A stretch of 5,101 nt of DNA from Candidatus Acidiferrales bacterium (GTDB lineage: Bacteria > Acidobacteriota > Terriglobia > Acidiferrales > UBA7541). Both the position numbers and the translations under genes were made by a program. The number at the start of each line of letters is the position of its first letter. The stretch's first letter is position 1. Below are positions 1 through 4,760 of the stretch, one piece after another. The notes below the pieces were generated by a model. That model worked only from the letters and a program-made list of their open reading frames with translations. It was not told where the DNA came from and did not search any database. The stretch is from positions 1 through 5,101 of the forward strand of contig JASHWB010000115.1 of NCBI GenBank assembly GCA_030044295.1. Direction: 5' to 3'.

Positions 1-101
1 CGTCCTGCGCCGCGGGCGGCCACTACGGGCGCCGCCAGAAGGCACACCAAAAAACCAAAGCCGGCAGTGCGGGCGATTTTGCCGCTTACGATCGAATTCA
101 A
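1..101 (-). CDS. Exported protein, N-terminal fragment (TTG start, partial)
   Basis: Only the first 33 codons lie in the window; the gene continues past base 1. Reading on the minus strand from TTG at 101-99, the frame is open and encodes a typical Sec signal peptide. It has a short basic n-region (MNSIVSGKIAR), a hydrophobic core (residues 13-27, with FGFLVCLLAAPVV) and small residues (AA) before RGAG, so cleavage is likely around residues 27-29. The start is supported by a strong Shine-Dalgarno sequence, GGGGAGG, 8 nt upstream. The TAA stop of the GWxTD gene directly abuts this site, leaving only 5 nt between the genes, so the two are almost certainly co-transcribed and probably translationally coupled. 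The later in-frame TTG and GTG codons (18 and 19) would destroy the signal peptide. The product is expected outside the cytoplasm. Its function cannot be named from this fragment; a second GWxTD-type or other periplasmic protein would fit, but that is a guess. Confidence 0.72.
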   Translation of the reverse strand, partial: MNSIVSGKIARTAGFGFLVCLLAAPVVAARGAG

Positions 102-106
102 CTGCT

Positions 107-1810
107 TTACCTCCCCTGCGCAGCGCTCGCGGGCAAGGGCCTGATTGTGAAATCCGCCGTGGGGGTGATGGTCTGTTTCGCGAGATTGTCAGTCACCGCG
201 ATTTCAAGCTTGTACTTTCCAGGAGCGAGCGACCCGAGCGTCATTCTCTTTTCGAGCGTCAACTCCTCCCCGTGTTCCGGCAACTGGCTGGCGGGGAGAT
301 CGAATTGCAAAGCCGGAGTGCTGGAATTATCTTTCAACACTCGGAACTCAACGGATGTGTTCGCACGGTTCGTCTTGTCGTTCACCTTCAGGTTGTAAAC
401 CTGAAGGAAAATTCCCATGGACTGATTCGCCGCGAACACATGGTCCAGCTTTGGCTGCACTTTCACATCGCCCAGGACAAACTGGCCGACTCCGATGTCC
501 TTCATCGATACCGGCTGAATGTCGTCCGCTAATATGAGCGAGCTCGCGCTCAACTGGTCGTCCTGATACCGAGGCACCGGCAGGCGCGTGTTCACTACGC
601 CCACGTTGCCGCTATTCACGTCCTTGATCACGATGTCCAGTTCGTAGAGTCCCGGTGCCAGCGGCAGAGCCTTCTGGTAAATACGCGAAGTGCCGATCGC
701 TTGCTGTAACTGGTCGGCAGCGTAGTCGGCGCGCAGGGTATCCTCAAACGTCTGCACCACGCGCCCCGTCATGCTCGTGATCCGCGCAAAGAGGTTCATG
801 GACGCGGTATCGACCCCGTCCTTTTGCTGGAACGTTAACTGCTTCACCGGAATTTGCACGGTGATGGGCACCAGCACTGTGTCCGACGTAATACGCAAGA
901 AATCGTAATGGTAGTCGAACTTCAGCTGGTTCCGTATCATGTGCGACGTCACAACCGCCTCGAGATCTTTAAACTTCACCGGCGGCGGTTTCATGATGTT
1001 GGCGTAGAGCTCGAGGCGGTTGAACTCTTCGTCGTTGCTGTTCAGCGGAATGCCCATTTCGTTTTCCGCCATGTGGGTGCCGTCCGTGTTCATGAACCGC
1101 TGCGACTTGTTCGCCATCCCCATAGATTCAGCCATCGTCAGACCCGCGCCCGGGACGTTGAGCAAGGCGTCCTTCTCGCTTGGGTCCATGGTGAGGTGAT
1201 ATTCGCCCGTTCCGGTAGGATCGACGAACTCAATCTCTACGTTTTCGCCGATTCCCTCAAGGTAGCGATAGCGCCAGTCTTCGTAGGGATATGTCGTCGT
1301 TTCGCCGCCGCCCTGGTCCATGGGCCGGTCCCACGTCCCGCCGGTTGGATGAGCATCGATCTCATCGGGCGGGCCCCACGTGATGTAAATCTTGCCGCGG
1401 TCGGTTTTCCAGCCGGGGATCCCCGAGGCGAAGTGTTCGTTGGCGTAGGCAATGCGCCGGTAATATTCCTCTTTATAGGTGTTTTCCGGCGAGTCCGGAT
1501 CGGGATTACGGCGCTGCCAGAAGGCCTCTTTGAACTGCTCGCGCTCCTCATTAGTTTGCAAATGCAGGAAGGCGCGACGCTCCTCTGGCGTGATGATATA
1601 AATCACGTCTTCGTCGAGCCAGCGCTTATCCTGCGGACTTAGCTCTTTATAGAGCTCATGCTCGCTCTTCTGGTCAGTCTTAGCCTTACTTTTCCCGTTT
1701 TGCTGGTCCTGGTTGGAGGGACGTTTGGCGGCTTTGGCGATTGCAGAGAGCGAGCACACCAAACACGCCGATAACAAAATTCGCGGGAACGCTTTAGCGG
1801 GCCAGCCCAT
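107..1810 (-). CDS. GWxTD-domain secreted protein
   Basis: Complete 567-residue protein. Residues 1 to about 27 form a signal peptide: basic start, hydrophobic ILLSACLVCSLSAIA, and a likely AKA|A cleavage site. A Lys/Gln-rich linker runs to about 50. The family core follows: a helical segment with ITPEERRAF (73-81), the FWQRRNPDP motif (97-105), a Tyr-rich helix, the signature GWKTDRG (133-139), and YITWGPPDEID (142-152), a beta-strand and turn that closely matches the GWxTD family. The C-terminal half (about 280-560) is predicted beta-rich, with APGLYELDIVI and APGKYKLEIAV repeats that suggest two tandem Ig-like or beta-sandwich modules. GWxTD proteins are known mainly from Acidobacteria and are uncharacterised biochemically; no catalytic residues are established. 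ATG at 1810 has AGAGG 7 nt upstream and its own promoter. It heads a minus-strand operon with the TTG-start exported gene. Family assignment is firm; function and substrate are unknown. Confidence 0.93.
   Translation of the reverse strand: MGWPAKAFPRILLSACLVCSLSAIAKAAKRPSNQDQQNGKSKAKTDQKSEHELYKELSPQDKRWLDEDVIYIITPEERRAFLHLQTNEEREQFKEAFWQRRNPDPDSPENTYKEEYYRRIAYANEHFASGIPGWKTDRGKIYITWGPPDEIDAHPTGGTWDRPMDQGGGETTTYPYEDWRYRYLEGIGENVEIEFVDPTGTGEYHLTMDPSEKDALLNVPGAGLTMAESMGMANKSQRFMNTDGTHMAENEMGIPLNSNDEEFNRLELYANIMKPPPVKFKDLEAVVTSHMIRNQLKFDYHYDFLRITSDTVLVPITVQIPVKQLTFQQKDGVDTASMNLFARITSMTGRVVQTFEDTLRADYAADQLQQAIGTSRIYQKALPLAPGLYELDIVIKDVNSGNVGVVNTRLPVPRYQDDQLSASSLILADDIQPVSMKDIGVGQFVLGDVKVQPKLDHVFAANQSMGIFLQVYNLKVNDKTNRANTSVEFRVLKDNSSTPALQFDLPASQLPEHGEELTLEKRMTLGSLAPGKYKLEIAVTDNLAKQTITPTADFTIRPLPASAAQGR
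110..116 (-). promoter_or_regulatory. Shine-Dalgarno site for the TTG-start gene
   Basis: On the minus strand the sequence is GGGGAGG, a close match to the anti-Shine-Dalgarno complement, 8 nt before the TTG at 101. It lies inside the last codons of the GWxTD gene, whose TAA stop directly follows it. Ribosomes terminating on the first gene would therefore uncover or re-initiate at the second. This site decides the choice of the unusual TTG start. Confidence 0.75.
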
Positions 1811-1817
1811 CGAATTG

Positions 1818-1822
1818 CCTCT
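1818..1822 (-). promoter_or_regulatory. Shine-Dalgarno site of the GWxTD gene
   Basis: On the minus strand AGAGG lies 7 nt before the ATG at 1810, a normal spacing. It supports this start and the roughly 20-nt leader implied by the promoter just upstream. Confidence 0.65.
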
Positions 1823-1834
1823 TTGCGGTTAGAA

Positions 1835-1863
1835 ATCCTAACCTGTACCGGAGTACAGGTCAA
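1835..1863 (-). promoter_or_regulatory. Sigma70-type promoter of the GWxTD gene
   Basis: On the minus strand a -35 element TTGACC (1863-1858, 5 of 6 to consensus) is followed after exactly 17 nt by TAGGAT (1840-1835, 4 of 6 to TATAAT). The transcript would start near 1828-1830, giving a leader of about 20 nt with a Shine-Dalgarno sequence in place. Element match, ideal spacing and position relative to the start codon all agree. The start point is predicted, not measured. Confidence 0.6.
1841..1860. promoter_or_regulatory. Perfect inverted repeat, candidate operator in the GWxTD promoter
   Basis: ACCTGTAC and GTACAGGT are exact reverse complements separated by 4 nt (CGGA). The repeat fills the 17-nt promoter spacer and overlaps the last three bases of the -35 element. 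This is a classic position for a dimeric repressor that blocks RNA polymerase, or less likely for a MerR-like activator, since the spacer already has optimal length. The core GTAC-N4-GTAC has the same half-site spacing as Gram-positive LexA boxes (GAAC-N4-GTTC) but a different sequence, so I do not assign a regulator. As RNA it would lie upstream of the predicted transcript start, so a DNA operator is more likely than a leader hairpin. Confidence 0.6.
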
Positions 1864-2276
1864 CAAGTCTTTAGCCGGTGCACGGCTTGTCGAGCCAGTT
1901 GGAACCTACTGTAAGCCAAGGGGTTGCCCGCACGCAGTCTGTTGGGCCAATGAAGGACCCCTGGAAGTCCCTAACCGGTAGAGTCGGGACCGAGGAATCG
2001 GAACGAAACTCATTACCTTTCCATTACGCTACCGTCGAATGTAGGGTAAGATCGCTTCTATTGCCTTGGTTTCCGGCCGGGCTGTGAGGATTTGAGGACC
2101 CGGCGGAGGGGTCGACGGCAGGGCCGGTTCTGATCCCCCTGTTGTTCGTATATCAGAAACATTCTGTCCCGCCCGCGCGTAGATACCAGTGGGCCGAATA
2201 GGCGGCCCGGCGGGCTGTGGCATACGTTTGGGTCGCGGCGTGTGGCCTGCAACGTAACACTCCGAAGGTTGGTGCG
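1864..2276. other. Divergent intergenic region without a credible gene
   Basis: About 410 nt separate the GWxTD promoter from the adaptor start. Open frames here are short, lack ribosome sites and resemble no known protein. Inverted repeats are present: CCA(a)GGGGT 1916-1924 with ACCCCTGG 1957-1964 enclosing GCCC 1926-1929/GGGC 1944-1947; GTCCC 1967-1971/GGGAC 1986-1990; GCCGGG 2076-2081/CCCGGC 2099-2104; CAGAA 2154-2158/TTCTG 2162-2166; GGGCCG 2191-2196/CGGCCC 2203-2208. No tRNA, tmRNA, 6S, SRP or riboswitch consensus was recognised. A promoter for the adaptor should lie here. The best I see is TTCTGA 2128-2133 with TATATC 2149-2154 at a short 15-nt spacing, which is weak. Confidence 0.5.
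2264..2268 (+). promoter_or_regulatory. Shine-Dalgarno site deciding the adaptor start
   Basis: GAAGG lies 8 nt before the ATG at 2277. The alternative GTG at 2217, 20 codons upstream in frame, has no such site and would put non-hydrophobic residues ahead of the membrane anchor. The ATG is therefore preferred. Confidence 0.6.
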
Positions 2277-3668
2277 ATGAAAACTTGGCAAAGGGTCGCG
2301 ATTGGGGCCTGCGCGGGTGTAGCCGCTATCGGCATTGTGTGGTTCAGCGTCTACAAGATGAACGCTGGCGTCATAACAGTTCAGACGGGACGCGCCGTGC
2401 GGCAGGACCTTACGTCGGTCGTTACCGCGTCCGGCGAAGTCCGGCCGAAGAATTACACCAACGTGCTTGGTCAGGGGATCGGCATGATAACAAGCATCGC
2501 GGTGCAAGAAGGCCAGTACGTGAAAGACGGAGATGTGCTGCTTCGCTTGGATAACATTCAGCCGGGCGCCGACGTGCAGGCGCAGAAGGACACGATTGAT
2601 GCGGCGACCTCGGCGATGAAAGCCGCCGCAGCCAATTACGATTCATCGCTCGCCAATCTGCAACAGCAGCAAGCAAATCTTCAAAAGGCCAAATTCGACT
2701 GGCAGCGCTCGCAGGAACTCTTCAAAAACCAGCTGATTGCCAGGCAGGATTACGACGCGAGCAAGGCGACGTACGACAGCACAGCCGCGGCCGTGACTGC
2801 GGCGCAAGCGCAGCTGGCCGCGAGCAACGCGTCGCGCAATCAGGCGAAGTCTAACCTTGAGCAGGATCGAGCCGTGCTAACGCACGAGCAGGACGTCTTG
2901 AACAAGACCGTTTACCGGGCGCCGATCAATGGGATCGTGAGCTACATCGCGGTGCGTGTGGGCGAAAACGTCGTGCCCGGAATTCAAAACGCGCAGGGCA
3001 GCTTCCTAATGACGATCTCGGATATGAGCGTGGTAACCGCGGAAGTGATGGTGGACGAGACGGACATCAGCAGCGTGAAAGACGGGCAGTCGGCCGACGT
3101 GACCATTGACGCGCTGCCGGGGAAAACGTTCAAGGGACACGTAACGGAAGTGGGCGAGCTGGCGATCTTGCGCACGTCTGGCGAAGCGGCCATGGAAGAG
3201 ACGACCGCCGATACGCAACAGGCTCGCGATTTCAAAGTGGTGGTGACGCTGGATAATCCTCCGAAAACTTTGCGGCCCGGACTTTCGGCGACCGCCAAGA
3301 TTCAAACGGCACACAAGAACAACATCGTCACGATTCCGATCCAGGCCCTGGCGGAACGGACGCAGGAAGAGCTGGACGAAGCGAAGAATGGTCAGACCGG
3401 GAACGTGGCGCTGGCGGCCGCGAACGACAATCCCGCGAACACCAAGGAAATTCAGGGTGTGTTCGTGATCCGCGACGGAAAAGCGCAGTTCGTCCCAGTA
3501 CAGACCGGAATCACCGGCACGACGGACATCGAAGTGACCAATGGAATTCAGCCCGGCGATGTGATCGTCACGGGCAGCTATAGTGCGCTGCGCACGCTGC
3601 GGCCCGGAACGCGAGTCAAGATCGACAACTCGGCTTCAGCCAGCACCGACACCACCAGTAATTCATAG
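2277..3668 (+). CDS. MacA/HlyD-like periplasmic adaptor (membrane fusion protein)
   Basis: 463-residue membrane fusion protein of the RND/HlyD/MacA superfamily, the part that links an inner-membrane ABC transporter to an outer-membrane TolC-type channel. A short basic start (MKTWQR) precedes one membrane anchor at about 7-25. The first lipoyl half is about 45-93 (TASGEVRP, GMITSIAVQEGQYVKDGDVLLRLD). An Ala/Gln-rich coiled-coil hairpin, about 100-208, turns near LFKNQLIARQDYD (148-160). The second lipoyl half is YRAPINGIVSYIAVRVGENV (213-232). A beta-barrel covers about 243-355 and a membrane-proximal domain about 360-460, with VQTGI and NGIQPGDVIVTG near the end. Polar insertions occur at about 308-328 and 380-402. 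A Ser/Thr-rich tail ends the protein. Length and order fit MacA-type adaptors. It precedes an ABC ATPase on the same strand by 138 nt, which favours an ABC rather than RND partner. Substrate unknown. Cys12 is too close to the N-terminus to be a convincing lipoprotein site. Confidence 0.9.
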   Translation: MKTWQRVAIGACAGVAAIGIVWFSVYKMNAGVITVQTGRAVRQDLTSVVTASGEVRPKNYTNVLGQGIGMITSIAVQEGQYVKDGDVLLRLDNIQPGADVQAQKDTIDAATSAMKAAAANYDSSLANLQQQQANLQKAKFDWQRSQELFKNQLIARQDYDASKATYDSTAAAVTAAQAQLAASNASRNQAKSNLEQDRAVLTHEQDVLNKTVYRAPINGIVSYIAVRVGENVVPGIQNAQGSFLMTISDMSVVTAEVMVDETDISSVKDGQSADVTIDALPGKTFKGHVTEVGELAILRTSGEAAMEETTADTQQARDFKVVVTLDNPPKTLRPGLSATAKIQTAHKNNIVTIPIQALAERTQEELDEAKNGQTGNVALAAANDNPANTKEIQGVFVIRDGKAQFVPVQTGITGTTDIEVTNGIQPGDVIVTGSYSALRTLRPGTRVKIDNSASASTDTTSNS

Positions 3669-3760
3669 CTTCCGGCGCGGAACACGCTCGAGATTGTGAT
3701 TCGACGTGCGGCGAGCGAAACGGCATAATCGAAGACAGGTCCGCTGCCGCGCGGCGGCGT
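3669..3760 (+). repeat. Inverted repeats after the adaptor stop codon
   Basis: Three small inverted repeats lie between the adaptor stop and the large stem-loop: TTCCG 3670-3674/CGGAA 3678-3682 just after the stop, CGCTCG 3685-3690/CGAGCG 3712-3717, and a 16-nt near-palindrome at 3743-3758 centred on GCCGCGCGGC. None is followed by a T-run, so none looks like an intrinsic terminator. They may be RNA structures at the end of the first cistron or part of a composite repeat with the next element. Confidence 0.4.
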
Positions 3761-3786
3761 CCCCAAAACGCTCGTGCGTTTTGGGG
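3761..3786. repeat. Perfect 11-bp stem-loop between adaptor and ATPase genes
   Basis: CCCCAAAACGC (3761-3771) and GCGTTTTGGGG (3776-3786) are exact reverse complements around a 4-nt loop TCGT. The element ends 10 nt before the Shine-Dalgarno site of the ATPase gene. There is no T-run after the stem, so it is not a standard terminator. In the transcript it would be a stable hairpin that could slow polymerase or nucleases and set the adaptor:ATPase ratio. Its form, a GC-capped palindrome between genes next to another near-palindrome (3743-3758), also resembles dispersed REP-like repeats common in bacterial genomes; copy number cannot be seen from one window. Confidence 0.65.
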
Positions 3787-3796
3787 TGGTAGCACC

Positions 3797-3801
3797 AGGA
3801 G
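3797..3801 (+). promoter_or_regulatory. Shine-Dalgarno site deciding the ATPase start
   Basis: AGGAG lies 5 nt before ATG 3807 and 11 nt before the next in-frame ATG at 3813. The first fits better, though 3813 remains possible. An upstream in-frame GTG at 3774 sits in the loop and stem of the palindrome and has no ribosome site. Confidence 0.6.
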
Positions 3802-3806
3802 CGTCC

Positions 3807-4550
3807 ATGCACATGGGGGTCGAAGAAACCGTCTCGCAGAACTTCCGCCAGGACCTGGTGGACACGGGAATCGTCATCCAGACTGACGACCTTTGGAAGA
3901 CGTACGAGATGGGGGCGGAAAAGCTGCACGCGCTGCGCGGCGTGGATATGCAGATCCGCAAGGGCGAATACGTAGCCATCATGGGCCCGTCCGGCTCCGG
4001 AAAATCCACGCTAATGAATCTGATCGGCTGCCTGGATACGCCGACGACCGGATCGTACTGGCTGGCTGGGCGCCTAGTGAGCCAGCTCGACGACGACGAG
4101 CTGGCCTACATTCGCAATCGCGAGATCGGCTTCGTCTTTCAGACGTTCAATCTGCTTCCGCGCGCCACCGCGCTGCACAACGTGGAGCTGCCCATGATTT
4201 ACAACGGCACGCCCGCCGCCGAGCGGCAAGAGCGCGCCAAGAAAGCTCTGCATCAGGTCGATCTCGCCGGGCGCATGACGCACAAGCCCAACGAGCTTTC
4301 CGGCGGTCAGCGCCAGCGCGTGGCCATTGCGCGCGCGCTGGTAAACAATCCCTCTATCCTGCTGGCCGACGAGCCCACTGGGAACCTCGATTCCCAGACC
4401 GGCGAGGAAATCATGGCGCTGTTCGCGCGTCTGCATGAGGGCGGTAACACCATCATTCTGGTCACCCACGAGGCGGACATCGCGCAGCACGCCCACCGCA
4501 CCATCCGCCTCCGCGACGGCAAAATCGAACGCGACGAACGCACGCGGTAG
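3807..4550 (+). CDS. ABC transporter ATP-binding protein, LolD/MacB type
   Basis: 247-residue nucleotide-binding subunit that would hydrolyse ATP on the cytoplasmic side of a MacB/FtsX-type permease. All motifs are intact: A-loop Tyr33 (KTYEMG), Walker A GPSGSGKST (60-68), Q-loop Gln112 (FQTFNLLP), signature LSGGQ (164-168), Walker B ILLADEP (184-190) with catalytic Glu189, D-loop NLD (193-195) and switch His231 (VTHEA). The segments LRGVDMQIRKGEYVAIMG and LMNLIGCLDTPTTGSYW are typical of the MacB/LolD/MJ0796 group. The domain ends soon after the H-loop, so this is a free ATPase and not a MacB-like fusion to a membrane domain. About 20 residues precede the canonical domain start, a mildly long N-terminus. 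It lies downstream of the adaptor gene, probably in the same operon, with the stem-loop in the spacer. No permease follows. The exact physiological role (drug, peptide or lipoprotein export) is not determined. Confidence 0.93.
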   Translation: MHMGVEETVSQNFRQDLVDTGIVIQTDDLWKTYEMGAEKLHALRGVDMQIRKGEYVAIMGPSGSGKSTLMNLIGCLDTPTTGSYWLAGRLVSQLDDDELAYIRNREIGFVFQTFNLLPRATALHNVELPMIYNGTPAAERQERAKKALHQVDLAGRMTHKPNELSGGQRQRVAIARALVNNPSILLADEPTGNLDSQTGEEIMALFARLHEGGNTIILVTHEADIAQHAHRTIRLRDGKIERDERTR

Positions 4551-4760
4551 CCCCGCGTCTGGCTTCCCGCGGTTTCGCCCCGTTCTGAGAATTCAATTTT
4601 CAAAGAGCATTTACGCAGCTGCGTCGCGATCTGTATCGCTGCGTGTAGCCCGAGAACTGATCGCCGGTTAGGCAGCAGGTCGGGATCGCACATCCCTTTT
4701 TCGGATCGGCTCGGGCCAACGGATCCAAGCGGTGGGCGAGCTGATGTAAGCTTACGGTCG
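4551..4760. other. Spacer between the ATPase and Crp/Fnr genes
   Basis: No gene is supported here; in particular there is no membrane-protein frame. It holds a 12-bp perfect palindrome ACGCAGCTGCGT (4613-4624), the repeat GCGAT 4626-4630/ATCGC 4635-4639, a possible terminator at 4682-4701 and a 10-bp palindrome GTAAGCTTAC (4746-4755) just before the Crp/Fnr start. A weak promoter-like pair, TTTACG 4610-4615 and TGTATC 4632-4637 with a 16-nt spacer, surrounds the 12-bp palindrome. It could serve the regulator gene, with the palindrome as an operator, but the -10 match is poor. Confidence 0.45.
4682..4701 (+). terminator. Weak possible intrinsic terminator
   Basis: GGGAT (4682-4686) and ATCCC (4692-4696) form a 5-bp stem with a 5-nt loop, followed at once by five T residues (4697-4701). 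The layout is that of a rho-independent terminator for the adaptor-ATPase transcript, but the stem is short and only 3 of its pairs are G-C, so efficiency is doubtful. Confidence 0.35.

Noticed and set aside
854..1642. 262-codon open frame on the plus strand inside the GWxTD gene
   Set aside because: It is antisense to a confidently assigned gene, its product is His/Arg/Val-rich with no recognisable domain, and no ribosome site supports it.
1878..2087. Small 69-codon frame on the plus strand in the intergenic region
   Set aside because: No ribosome site, no recognisable protein features, and no hydrophobic or motif pattern; likely chance.
2217..2276. GTG at 2217 as the start of the adaptor gene, adding 20 residues
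   Set aside because: It has no ribosome site, and the ATG at 2277 has GAAGG at 8 nt and begins a normal basic-then-hydrophobic anchor.
1864..2276. Known riboswitch, tRNA, tmRNA, 6S or SRP RNA in the long intergenic region
   Set aside because: No consensus elements of these classes could be matched by eye on either strand.
2304..2315. Lipoprotein box (IGAC) at the start of the adaptor
   Set aside because: The cysteine is residue 12, with too short a hydrophobic stretch before it and a continuous hydrophobic anchor after it; a membrane anchor fits better.
2058..2507. 149-codon minus-strand frame covering the intergenic region and the adaptor start
   Set aside because: It overlaps the adaptor membrane anchor in antisense and has a low-complexity Arg/Pro/His-rich product with no known domain.
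3761..3786. Intrinsic terminator reading of the 11-bp stem-loop
   Set aside because: No T-run follows the stem on either strand, and a same-strand partner gene with its own ribosome site begins 21 nt later.
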